A DNA stretch of 9,584 nucleotides from Desulfurococcales archaeon (GTDB taxonomy: Archaea > Thermoproteota > Thermoprotei_A > Sulfolobales > Fervidicoccaceae), in assembly GCA_027048265.1 (NCBI GenBank), contig JALTXS010000188.1, positions 1 through 9,584 of the forward strand, read 5' to 3'. Under the pieces are notes generated by a model. It did not search any database. It had not been told where the DNA came from and was given only the letters and a program-made list of their open reading frames with translations. Each line of letters opens with the position of its first letter. The first letter of the stretch is position 1. The translations under genes and the position numbers were made by a program. This document shows, piece by piece, positions 1 through 6,297 of the stretch.

Positions 1-126
1 AACGTGTGCAGGGTCCTATCAACGGGGGTTTCCATGATTGATGTGAGTAGCGGTGTAGAGTCGAGACCCGGGGTAAAGGACCCGAGCCTTGTGAAAAGAT
101 TTTTGGAGGCGATAAGGTCGTGCTGA
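1..126 (+). CDS. trpF: Phosphoribosylanthranilate isomerase, C-terminal end (partial)
   Basis: Only the last 41 residues are inside the window, in frame from base 1 to the TGA at 124-126. TrpF isomerises N-(5-phosphoribosyl)anthranilate to the carboxyphenylamino-deoxyribulose phosphate used by TrpC. The visible tail carries the family's end signature: IDVSSGVE (about residues 14-21 of the visible part), where the conserved Asp and the Ser-Gly-Val-Glu phosphate-binding stretch sit, then PGVKD and a final helix. The stop overlaps the GTG start of trpE by 7 nt, so the two are one transcript and probably coupled in translation. The identification rests on these motifs plus the trp context; the catalytic Cys region lies outside the window. 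Confidence 0.9.
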   Translation, partial: NVCRVLSTGVSMIDVSSGVESRPGVKDPSLVKRFLEAIRSC

Positions 127-1418
127 GTGAGAGCCTCTGGGAGGGATGTGCGAAGAGGCCCCTGGCCCGCTCTCCCAGGCCCCTCTCGCTGGCCGCGTGG
201 GCCGAGGAGCAGGGCGAGCCAGTTGCCCTCTTGGAGAGCGCTTCTGGGGGTGGAGAGTCCTCGAGGTACAGCATAGTGGCGTACGGGCTGGGAGAGCTGG
301 TGGAGGAGCGTAGCCCAGGCGCTGTCTATGAGGTGCTTGCCAGGTCGCTCTCGGGGAGATGCGATTTGCTTCCCTGTAGGGACATGCTGTTCGGGATAGT
401 TGGGTTCGAGGCGGTTGTGGGAGACGAGCCTTGGCTGGCGAAGATGATGAGAGGCCACGACTGGCCCCCCCTCCTGGCCTTCAGGCCTCGAGTGATGATA
501 GTGTATGACCATCAGCTGGGGAGAACCATAACTTGCCCCGGGGATGGAGAACTTGGGGAGAGGGCTCCGGGGGAGTGGCGTGGAGTCAGGGGACTGGTCT
601 ACGAGACACCGAGAGAGGACTTCGTGTCCTGGGTGGAGGAGTCCCTCAGGCTCCTCTCCGCGGGCGAGTTCCTGCAGATAGTCCTGTCCAGGGTAGAACG
701 TTACGAGTACGGTGGGAGCCCCCTTGGCTTCTACGAGAGGCTTGCAAGGATGAACCCCAGCCCCTACATGTTCTACATGAGCTTCCCCGGGGGAAGGTGG
801 ATTGCAGGCTCCAGCCCCGAGCTCCTAGTAAAGATGGAGGGTGGGAGGCTAGTGACCCACCCTATCGCGGGCACCAGACCCCGCGGGGCAACACCTGAGG
901 AGGACCTCGGGCTCGAGGAGGACCTCCTCTCAGACGAGAAGGAGCTGGCAGAGCACCTTATGCTAGTCGACCTTGCGAGGAACGACCTGAGGAGAGTGTC
1001 TATGCCGGGTAGCGTGCGGGTGTCCAGGCTGATGGACGTCGTTAAATACGCTAGCGTACAGCACATTGTGAGCGTCGTCGAGTCCTCCGCCAGCCCCAGG
1101 GTAGGGTACGCGCACGTGCTCAGGGCCATGAACCCAGCCGGGACAGTTTCTGGAGCCCCCAAGCCCCGGGCTCTCGAGCACATTGCCCGCATGGAGGACC
1201 TCCCCCGTGGCCCCTATGCTGGTGCCGCGGGTATGATGGGTGCCAGGGCAGGTGAGACGGCAATAGTGATTAGGAGCGTCTGGAGTGCGGGGCCGGGTCT
1301 TCTGGAAACCAGGGCCGGGGCCGGTATTGTCCACGATTCACGGCCGGATAAGGAGTACATGGAGACTGTTCACAAGCTCCGGGCTGTTAAGAGGGCGCTT
1401 GGGGTGGAGGGTGCGTGA
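120..1418 (+). CDS. trpE: Anthranilate synthase component I
   Basis: This 432-residue protein is the chorismate-binding subunit of anthranilate synthase, which converts chorismate plus ammonia (from TrpG) to anthranilate in the first committed step of tryptophan synthesis. The N-terminal domain has the tryptophan feedback pocket LLES (residues 37-40) followed by SRYS (48-51). The chorismate-binding domain has NPSPYMFYM, GSSPELL, PIAGTRPRG (from about 248), DEKELAEH, VDLARNDL, NPAGTVSGAPKPRA (338-351), GPYAGAAG and the final GAGIVHDSRPDKEY. Length is normal for archaeal TrpE. The start chosen is GTG at 120, overlapping the trpF stop by 7 nt; the end overlaps trpG by GTGA. The presence of LLES suggests allosteric inhibition by tryptophan is retained (family knowledge). 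No frame damage is seen. Confidence 0.97.
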   Translation: MLSESLWEGCAKRPLARSPRPLSLAAWAEEQGEPVALLESASGGGESSRYSIVAYGLGELVEERSPGAVYEVLARSLSGRCDLLPCRDMLFGIVGFEAVVGDEPWLAKMMRGHDWPPLLAFRPRVMIVYDHQLGRTITCPGDGELGERAPGEWRGVRGLVYETPREDFVSWVEESLRLLSAGEFLQIVLSRVERYEYGGSPLGFYERLARMNPSPYMFYMSFPGGRWIAGSSPELLVKMEGGRLVTHPIAGTRPRGATPEEDLGLEEDLLSDEKELAEHLMLVDLARNDLRRVSMPGSVRVSRLMDVVKYASVQHIVSVVESSASPRVGYAHVLRAMNPAGTVSGAPKPRALEHIARMEDLPRGPYAGAAGMMGARAGETAIVIRSVWSAGPGLLETRAGAGIVHDSRPDKEYMETVHKLRAVKRALGVEGA

Positions 1419-2008
1419 GCCTCGATACCCTTGTCCTTATCATTGATAACTATGATAGCTTTGTCTACAACATTGTGAGCCTCATGGAGGAGCTGGGCGC
1501 ACGGAGCCTTGTGGTGAGGAATGACGAGATAAGCGTCTCGGGTGTCCAGCGGCTGTCCCCCGACCGGATAGTAATATCCCCCGGGCCCGGCAACCCCCTC
1601 GTACCCAGGGACTCGGGAGTCACGGTTGAGGTGGTTAGGAAACTGGGCCCTCATACGCCCATACTCGGCATCTGCATGGGCCACCAGGTAATAGGAGTCG
1701 CCTACGGGGCGGGCATAAGGAGAGCCCGGAGGATAATGCATGGTAAGATAGACCGTATAAGGCACAATGGAGACCAACTGTACAGAGGCGTCCCCGAGGT
1801 CTTTGAGGCAACAAGGTACCATAGCCTCGTGGTTGACGACATCCCTGGAGAGCTGCGAGTGACCGCGTGGAGCCTGGGTGACGGAGAGGTAATGGGCATA
1901 CGACATGCAGAACACCCTGTTCACGGGGTACAGTTCCACCCCGAGAGCATAGGGACTCCCCTGGGTAGGGTCATACTGAGGAACTTTCTCGACAACCCTT
2001 GGGTGTAG
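1415..2008 (+). CDS. trpG: Anthranilate synthase component II (glutamine amidotransferase)
   Basis: This 197-residue class I glutamine amidotransferase feeds ammonia from glutamine to TrpE. Visible motifs in order: IDNYDSF (residues 10-16), the SPGPGNP oxyanion-loop region (55-61), GICMGHQ with the nucleophile Cys87, MHGK (108-111), RYHSL (134-138), and GVQFHPES with catalytic His175 and Glu177. The family usually has GICLGHQ, so Met for Leu next to the Cys is a mild variation. The GTG start lies in a GTGA overlap with the trpE stop. GGTGGAGG at about 1403-1410 serves as the ribosome binding site a few bases before it, which supports this start and translational coupling. A PabA role in folate synthesis is unlikely in a trp operon. 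Confidence 0.98.
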   Translation: MSLDTLVLIIDNYDSFVYNIVSLMEELGARSLVVRNDEISVSGVQRLSPDRIVISPGPGNPLVPRDSGVTVEVVRKLGPHTPILGICMGHQVIGVAYGAGIRRARRIMHGKIDRIRHNGDQLYRGVPEVFEATRYHSLVVDDIPGELRVTAWSLGDGEVMGIRHAEHPVHGVQFHPESIGTPLGRVILRNFLDNPWV

Positions 2009-2013
2009 CAAAA

Positions 2014-2796
2014 ATGGGTGAGGGGCTACGAGGGGGCTTCCTGGATGAGGCCAGGAGGGTTGCGGAAACACGCTCCCGCCCACCCGGGACGCCGGGTGCC
2101 AGCCTTGTACAGGCAATAAAGAAGGCGGTCGCCCAGCGGCGGGTGGGGTTAATACTAGAGTACAAGAGGTGCAGCCCTAGGGGCTTCACATCATACCTGA
2201 CCCCCCCTGAGTTCCTGGAGAGGGTCCGGGGCTTAGCTGATGCCATATCCGTCTTGGTGGAGCCCTACTGGTTCTGCGGGAGCCCTGAGCTCATCCCCAT
2301 CATGTCTCCAGCGGCTCCTGTTCTTGCAAAGGACCTAGTCTACACTGGGGCCCAGCTCAAAACCCATGCACGGTGGGGCGCCTCCGCGAGCCTCCTCATA
2401 CTAGAAATGCTTGGTTGGAGACGTATGGAAGAGCTTTACCAAGTTGCGGTTAACCTAGGGCTTGAGGTACTCATAGAGACTAACAGTCCCGAGGCAGTCT
2501 TGGAGCTCATGCACTCCTACCCCGGGGTGCCTGTAGGTCTAAACTCAAGGGACCTCTCAACGCTAAGGGTGGACTTCAACAAGTTCTTGGAGAGCCTGGA
2601 AAGGGTCTCGGGTAATAGGCCCAGCAGCTCCCTGCTAGTGGCGGAGAGCGGGGTTGACTCAGAAGAGCGCCTCAGGAGGGTGGTGGAGAAGGGCGTCGAC
2701 GCCCTCCTTATAGGGACTTGGGTTATGAGAGACCGGGGGTCAAGGAATGCACTGGCAACGCTCCGGAGCCAATGGTCTCTCAACAGGCCTGTCTAA
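2014..2796 (+). CDS. trpC: Indole-3-glycerol phosphate synthase
   Basis: This 260-residue TIM-barrel enzyme performs the decarboxylating ring closure of the anthranilate deoxyribulose phosphate to indole-3-glycerol phosphate. Motifs run in order around the barrel: LEYKRCSPRG (the catalytic Glu/Lys strand), VLVEPYWFCGS, PVLAKDLVYTGAQL with the catalytic Lys, LLILEML, VLIETNS with the second catalytic Glu, VGLNSRDL with the Asn, VAESGV with the Ser, and ALLIGTWVMR. The chosen start is ATG 2014, six bases after the trpG stop, with GGGTG at 2001-2005 as a plausible SD. A TTG at 1999 would add five residues and overlap trpG. This is the last gene of the trp cluster here: a new promoter follows about 45 bases on. 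trpD, trpB and trpA are not in the window. Confidence 0.96.
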   Translation: MGEGLRGGFLDEARRVAETRSRPPGTPGASLVQAIKKAVAQRRVGLILEYKRCSPRGFTSYLTPPEFLERVRGLADAISVLVEPYWFCGSPELIPIMSPAAPVLAKDLVYTGAQLKTHARWGASASLLILEMLGWRRMEELYQVAVNLGLEVLIETNSPEAVLELMHSYPGVPVGLNSRDLSTLRVDFNKFLESLERVSGNRPSSSLLVAESGVDSEERLRRVVEKGVDALLIGTWVMRDRGSRNALATLRSQWSLNRPV

Positions 2797-2840
2797 TCAC
2801 CCGGTGTTGCATGGATAGGCTTTTCCGATGTGCTGTACAA

Positions 2841-2850
2841 TTTTTATATA
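2841..2850 (+). promoter_or_regulatory. TATA box (box A) for the TudS-related gene
   Basis: TTTTTATATA, preceded by GTACAA (adenines in the BRE position), is a good archaeal box A. A transcript would begin about 25 nt downstream near 2872-2878, leaving a leader of roughly 35-40 nt before the GTG at 2912. This separates the gene from the trp operon. The only pyrimidine-rich sequence in the 3' flank of trpC is short (about 2819-2826), and no hairpin terminator is evident. Confidence 0.65.
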
Positions 2851-2911
2851 ATAATCAATAATGCTCGAACATGCTCATCCCAATTGAAATGACGCTGTTG
2901 GGGAAGGACAC

Positions 2912-3823
2912 GTGGCGGCACATTATCTTTTCTCCCACTGTACGTTCAACATGAACACCCGCGCCCCTGGGATATCCCTCTGGGAGGGAGCAGTAGTCCC
3001 CTTGGCCCTCCCCCTCATAGGTGTGCTGGAGAGGGTTCACCAGTTCCCCTGCCCTGAGACCCTCTACTTGGGGCTGAGGAGGTGGTGGTTCGTCCGGGAG
3101 CAGTACGACAACGTTCTCTACCGGAGCATATCCCGGCGCCTGGGCAGAGTGTTCGCCCGCCTGGCGCGTTCACAGGGGGCCCGGGAGGCGGTCTTCGTGG
3201 GGATGGGGCTCAGCCCCAGCTGTGCTGTCAGGGAGGTCCAGTCAAGCCTCCATTGGGGTGGGCGTCCCCGGGAGGTTAGCGTGGAGGCTAACAATGTTGA
3301 GGGCCGGGGGGTCTTCGTGGAGGAGGTAGCTAGCGCTTTCGAGGAAGAGGGCCTGGCGGCCCGGTTCACCGACCTCGCCCCCGCCCTTATTTACCCACGC
3401 AGCTGGGAGAGGAAGACCCTTTCTTATCCTCGGGGAGCGCGTGAGGCCCTCCTAGAGGTACTCGGCCTTCTGGGCATAAAAGTGGATGAGGGTGCCCTGG
3501 GCTTCCTGGAGGGGCTTGGCACGATAGAGCGGGACCGTAGGAGGGGTCTGAACCTCGTCATTGAAAGAAGCCTGGCTGCATCCGAGAGGGATTGGTTGGC
3601 CCAGCGTGTTTTGGAGGGCTATGGGCTCGTGCTGGTCGAGGAGCCCACTCATAGGGAGGACTGGGAGGTCCTGGAAGACGCCTACTATATGCAGTTGGCC
3701 AACCAGCTCAGGGCTGGGCAGAGGCTAGTGGTCAGGAGACCTAGTGGACCTATGCTTGGTGGCTTGCTGGAGAGGCTCCGTCTCCTCCCAGGGGCGGAGG
3801 ACAGGCTTATGGTTACTGGCTAG
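2912..3823 (+). CDS. TudS-related (DUF523-like) putative Fe-S desulfidase with C-terminal extension
   Basis: 303 residues. The first half (about 1-115) matches my memory of a family related to the thiouracil desulfidase TudS/DUF523. It has FSHCTFNMNTRAPG with Cys10, FPCPETLYLGLRRW with Cys47, an REQYD segment, and GMGLSPSCAV with Cys104. Three such cysteines bind a [4Fe-4S] cluster in TudS and leave one iron free for substrate sulfur; applying this here is inference. Family members often read GSPSCG; here it is LSPSCA. Residues about 160-303 are charged and Arg/Glu-rich, and I do not recognise them. The GTG at 2912 is the first start after an in-frame TGA at 2885, with GGGGAAGGA at 2900-2908 as a weak SD. 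The gene has its own promoter, so a link to tryptophan synthesis is not implied. The family is fairly secure, the substrate unknown. Confidence 0.72.
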   Translation: MAAHYLFSHCTFNMNTRAPGISLWEGAVVPLALPLIGVLERVHQFPCPETLYLGLRRWWFVREQYDNVLYRSISRRLGRVFARLARSQGAREAVFVGMGLSPSCAVREVQSSLHWGGRPREVSVEANNVEGRGVFVEEVASAFEEEGLAARFTDLAPALIYPRSWERKTLSYPRGAREALLEVLGLLGIKVDEGALGFLEGLGTIERDRRRGLNLVIERSLAASERDWLAQRVLEGYGLVLVEEPTHREDWEVLEDAYYMQLANQLRAGQRLVVRRPSGPMLGGLLERLRLLPGAEDRLMVTG

Positions 3824-3848
3824 CCTTACTGAGGGCCTGTGTTGTTAA

Positions 3849-3887
3849 TTGTAACATTTTTATTACGCGTTTTGTAATACATTGTAC
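3849..3887 (+). repeat. TTGTAM repeats around the vapBC promoter, candidate operator
   Basis: TTGTAA occurs at 3849-3854 and 3872-3877, and TTGTAC at 3882-3887, bracketing the TATA box and the predicted transcript start. In addition GTAA (3851-3854) and TTAC (3863-3866) form a short inverted repeat over the TATA box. Ribbon-helix-helix antitoxins usually bind short repeated or palindromic half-sites at their own promoters. Assigning these sites to VapB is inference; in AT-rich DNA such short repeats can also arise by chance. Confidence 0.4.
3857..3865 (+). promoter_or_regulatory. TATA box for vapBC
   Basis: TTTTTATTA lies 38 nt before the vapB ATG. Transcription from about 3885-3890 would give a very short leader carrying the GGGAGGT ribosome binding site. 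Copies of TTGTAA/TTGTAC flank the box (see the repeat entry), as expected for an autoregulated toxin-antitoxin promoter. Confidence 0.6.
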
Positions 3888-3890
3888 TTG

Positions 3891-3897
3891 GGGAGGT
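3891..3897 (+). promoter_or_regulatory. Ribosome binding site fixing the vapB start
   Basis: GGGAGGT ends five bases before ATG 3903. This favours that ATG over the in-frame TTG at 3882, which would place the SD inside the coding region and close to the predicted transcription start. Confidence 0.7.
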
Positions 3898-3902
3898 TGC
3901 GG

Positions 3903-4157
3903 ATGGGTGTGGTGGTTAGTTTCCGAATAGACGAGGAGCTAAAGCGCAAGATGGAGCAGCTGGACCACATAAACTGGAGCGCCGTTGTTAGGAGGGCTAT
4001 TGAGGAGGTCGTTGAGGCCGAGATGGCCCGGCTAAGGTCCTCCAGGGACAAGCGTCGCATGGAGAGGGCGCTACGCAACATAGACTCTCTCCGCCGCAGG
4101 GTAGAGGGATGGAGCAGTACGGAGGAGATACGGCGCTGGAGGGAAGCCCGCCGTTGA
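3903..4157 (+). CDS. vapB: VapB-type ribbon-helix-helix antitoxin
   Basis: 84 residues. The N-terminus (about 1-40) is a typical RHH DNA-binding fold: the strand VVVSFRID, a first helix EELKRKMEQL, then INWSAVVRRAIEEVVE as the second helix, a pattern common in archaeal VapB proteins. The rest is a charged helical tail (RRMERALRNIDSLRRR, then EEIRRWREARR) of the kind that wraps around and blocks the PIN toxin. It precedes vapC with a TTGA overlap, the standard antitoxin-first arrangement. RHH antitoxins dimerise through the strand and normally repress their own promoter; the repeats around the TATA box fit that. The ATG start is chosen by SD spacing. Confidence in the role comes mainly from the pairing with a clear PIN-domain gene. 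Confidence 0.87.
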   Translation: MGVVVSFRIDEELKRKMEQLDHINWSAVVRRAIEEVVEAEMARLRSSRDKRRMERALRNIDSLRRRVEGWSSTEEIRRWREARR

Positions 4158-4576
4158 AGGCGCTTGTGGTTGACGCCTCCGTGGTTGTCAAGTGGTTCGT
4201 GGAGGAACCATACACCACGGAGGCCCTGAGGATTCTCCAAGACCACGTGGGGGGACGTGTTGGGCTCCACGCCCCCAGCCTCCTCCCCTACGAGGTCCTC
4301 AACGCCCTCAAGTACACGGGGGAGTTCGGCGAGGAGGACCTCACCCGGGCGGGAAGAGCTCTCGTGGACCTCCAGATAACCCTCCACCCTCTGGAGGGGA
4401 GCCTTCTGGCCGATACTGTAGCCCTCGCCCTAGGGAAGGGCATCACCATATACGATGCCTCCTACGCCGCCCTCGCCGTTAGCCTTAATGCACCGCTCTA
4501 CACCGCGGACGAGAAGCTGCTGAGACGCCTGGGCAGGAACTTCCCTGCAAGCCACTTGAGGGATTATGACTTGTGA
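4154..4576 (+). CDS. vapC: VapC toxin, PIN-domain ribonuclease
   Basis: 140 residues from TTG 4154, which overlaps the vapB stop as TTGA. An upstream SD, GGAGGGAAG at 4138-4146, and the typical N-terminus K-A-L-V-V-D-A-S support this start over a longer in-frame opening at 4109. The four PIN acidic positions are visible: Asp7 (VVDAS), Glu47 (PYEVLNAL), Asp101 (YDASYAALA) and Asp119 (YTADEKL). These coordinate Mg2+/Mn2+ for RNA cleavage, so the enzyme looks catalytically complete. VapC toxins cleave tRNA or rRNA when free of antitoxin; the specific target cannot be read from sequence. The unit has its own promoter and sits between the TudS-like gene and the CRISPR accessory operon, consistent with a defence or stability-module role. 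Confidence 0.93.
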   Translation: MKALVVDASVVVKWFVEEPYTTEALRILQDHVGGRVGLHAPSLLPYEVLNALKYTGEFGEEDLTRAGRALVDLQITLHPLEGSLLADTVALALGKGITIYDASYAALAVSLNAPLYTADEKLLRRLGRNFPASHLRDYDL

Positions 4577-4636
4577 ATACCTGAGCCCATCAAACGTCTG
4601 GCTTTTTGCGGGATTCTTGGGATCGGTATAGATTCA

Positions 4637-4644
4637 TTAAAATA
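4637..4644 (+). promoter_or_regulatory. TATA-like box for the crn1-csx1 operon
   Basis: TTAAAATA in the 117-base gap after vapC would place the transcript start at about 4665-4672. The SD (AGAGGAGG, 4678-4685) would follow within a short leader before ATG 4694. A second AT-rich stretch at 4664-4671 (TGTTAAAA) is too close to the start codon to serve as box A. No other feature is seen in this gap. Confidence 0.5.
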
Positions 4645-4693
4645 GTATCAAACCAACCATACTTGTTAAAAAGAGTAAGAGGAGGCAGAGTAC

Positions 4694-5599
4694 ATGGAAA
4701 CCTCTCCCTCCTTTCACATATTCACAGTCGGTACCAGCATACTGGCCAACTACGCCAGGGCAGCCAATGGCGAGGATTTAGAACTCTTGGGTTCTCTCGG
4801 GATAGACGTGGAGCAGATGAAGCGAACTGGGGCATTAGGCGATATAGGGTGGAACGACTACGAGTCGCTGCTGAGGGAAGAGACACGCCGCTCCGATGTC
4901 AGGAGGTTCGTCGAGAGCCTGGCCCGGTTCGTGGGAGAGTACCCCCGGCGGGCCTCTGCGGAGCTTAACGCATTCTACGGGATAATTGGAAACACGGAGA
5001 ACCTCCGCCACGTTTCTGTTGTCCTACTCTACACCCGGACTCCCGAGGGGGTTCTGGCCGCAAGGGTGCTGGACCTCCACCTGTCCTCCCGGGGGGTGAG
5101 GGTTGAGACAAGGCCCGTGGAGGGCTATTCCTCTCCCCAGGAGTTCCCCCAGGGCCTCTACAACCTGGTCAAAGCCATCCTGGATACACTAGGGGACATT
5201 GAAAAGAGCAACCCACGCGCCAAAGTCCTCGTGAACGCTACGGGCGGCTTCAAGCCCGAGACAGCCTTCACAACGCTAGTGAGCTTCCTCCACCCCATGG
5301 TAGATGCGGTGTACTACATAAGCGAGAGGTTCAGAGTCCCCGTCATACTCCCCCGCATAGCCCTTAAGCTCGACACGGGCTGGCTCTGCAGCCTACTCTC
5401 GCTCGAAGGCCTTGACAAGCCAACGGCCAGAGAAGTTACTAACTACAGCCCAGAACTTGAGCCACTGGAACACCTCCAAGAGCTGGGCCTTGTCACGGAG
5501 ACCGAGGATGCCAAGATACGCGTAGCAGACTGGGTGAAGCACCTGGCCAGCGCCATGGGCGTCCTGAGACAATGCAAGCACAAAGAGGAGGTGGGGTGA
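4694..5599 (+). CDS. crn1: CARF-domain ring nuclease, Crn1/APE2256 family
   Basis: 301 residues, intact. The N-terminal CARF (Rossmann-like) domain starts with FTVGTSILAN (Ser15) and has the second ligand-binding motif NATGGFK at 181-187 (Lys187). The pair GTS ... ATGGFK is the hallmark of the APE2256 family. In the Sulfolobus ring nuclease Sso2081 (Crn1) the equivalent Ser and Lys are needed to cleave cyclic tetra-adenylate (cA4). The expected job is therefore to degrade the cA4 made by type III Cas10, switching off Csx1. Residues about 240-300 (LEPLEHLQELGLV ... RVADWVKHL) look like a winged helix. No HEPN or other effector nuclease motif is seen, which supports a ring nuclease over an effector. 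ATG 4694 has a strong SD. The stop overlaps the csx1 start (GTGA), so the two are co-translated. Confidence 0.88.
   Translation: METSPSFHIFTVGTSILANYARAANGEDLELLGSLGIDVEQMKRTGALGDIGWNDYESLLREETRRSDVRRFVESLARFVGEYPRRASAELNAFYGIIGNTENLRHVSVVLLYTRTPEGVLAARVLDLHLSSRGVRVETRPVEGYSSPQEFPQGLYNLVKAILDTLGDIEKSNPRAKVLVNATGGFKPETAFTTLVSFLHPMVDAVYYISERFRVPVILPRIALKLDTGWLCSLLSLEGLDKPTAREVTNYSPELEPLEHLQELGLVTETEDAKIRVADWVKHLASAMGVLRQCKHKEEVG
5585..5593 (+). promoter_or_regulatory. Strong internal SD for csx1
   Basis: GAGGAGGTG inside the last codons of crn1 is a near-perfect SD. It points to GTG 5596 (about 4 nt after GGAGG), which overlaps the crn1 stop as GTGA, the same arrangement as trpE/trpG. TTG 5605 is an alternative at about 13 nt. 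The in-frame ATG 5572 lies upstream of the SD and is not preferred. Confidence 0.7.
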
Positions 5600-6297
5600 A
5601 CCCATTGAGCCAGACACATACGTGTAATGAAAGGAAGCATCCCCTACTTTTGGTAGCAACCTGGGGACTGCCCCTAAAATGGAGCCTAGCTGTCTACCAG
5701 GCAGAAGAACAGTACCTGAATCCCATGATATCAAGGACGAGTCTCAGTCTCCTTACTGAAATGATTAATCCAGAAAGGGTAGTAATAGTGGTTCAGGACA
5801 CCATAGCCTTCTCGAAGCCAGAGACCGCAAAGCATCTATGCTCTCCTGGGTTCCTGCATGGAGAGCGCCTAGATGAAGGCGATGACCTCGATTACAGGAA
5901 GGTGAGGAGATGGGCAGAAAGGATAGTGAGGGACTGGATTAAAGAATGCTCATGCTCAGAAGCGTTCACTAGGCTCGACCGCAAGGGGAGGCTCGTCATA
6001 GAAGTCGTGCCGGGGAGGGGCCGTTACAACAACTGGGAGTACGGTGTATTCGAGCCTGATGGGGAGGAGAAAAGGGTTAATATGATGAGCAGTTTCTACG
6101 CGGAATCCCTCTTCCTACTCCTGAAGCACCTCCGAGAAACCAAAGCGAGAACACTTGCCGTGGACCTGACCCACGGGCAGAACTACGCTCCCTCGCTCTT
6201 CTCACACGCGGCGCAGATGGCGTTGAGGGAGGCTCCATGGTATAGCCATGTCAAAAGGGGAAAACCCACCCAAATACGAGCTTCTACTCTACAATAG
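5596..6297 (+). CDS. Csx1 N-terminal CARF fragment (ends after frameshift)
   Basis: 233 residues. LLLVATWGLPLKWSLAVY near the start is the Csx1-type first CARF motif, followed by SRTSLSLLTEMINPERVVIVV. DLTHGQNY (DLTHG codons at 6163-6177, about residue 190) is the DxTHG ligand-binding motif that names this family. After about 6256 the frame yields an unrelated tail (KPTQIRASTLQ) before a TAG. The native continuation (NPPKYELLLYNSDP) lies one base over. The fragment has the cyclic-nucleotide pocket but no nuclease domain. If translated and stable it could bind cyclic oligoadenylate and act as a sponge, but that is speculation. Confidence 0.85.
   Translation: MNPLSQTHTCNERKHPLLLVATWGLPLKWSLAVYQAEEQYLNPMISRTSLSLLTEMINPERVVIVVQDTIAFSKPETAKHLCSPGFLHGERLDEGDDLDYRKVRRWAERIVRDWIKECSCSEAFTRLDRKGRLVIEVVPGRGRYNNWEYGVFEPDGEEKRVNMMSSFYAESLFLLLKHLRETKARTLAVDLTHGQNYAPSLFSHAAQMALREAPWYSHVKRGKPTQIRASTLQ

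Noticed and set aside
1999..2013. TTG 1999 as the trpC start
   Set aside because: It overlaps the end of trpG without an SD at a suitable distance; ATG 2014 has GGGTG upstream. It cannot be fully excluded.
1370..2116. 248-codon open frame on the minus strand opposite trpG
   Set aside because: The plus strand encodes an unmistakable TrpG with all catalytic motifs; the antisense frame is a by-product of GC-rich codon use and has no recognisable domain.
4109..4153. Upstream extension of vapC from ATG 4109
   Set aside because: It would overlap vapB by nearly 50 nt and add 15 residues absent from the usual VapC N-terminus; TTG 4154 has a good SD and a TTGA overlap.
3863..4387. 174-codon minus-strand frame opposite vapB/vapC
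   Set aside because: Both genes on the plus strand are well supported by motifs, SD sites and the TTGA overlap; the antisense product shows low-complexity Ser/Arg runs.
4606..4968. 120-codon plus frame across the crn1 start
   Set aside because: It runs through the promoter and SD of crn1 and out of frame with its clear CARF motif; its composition is Arg/Gly-rich shadow sequence.
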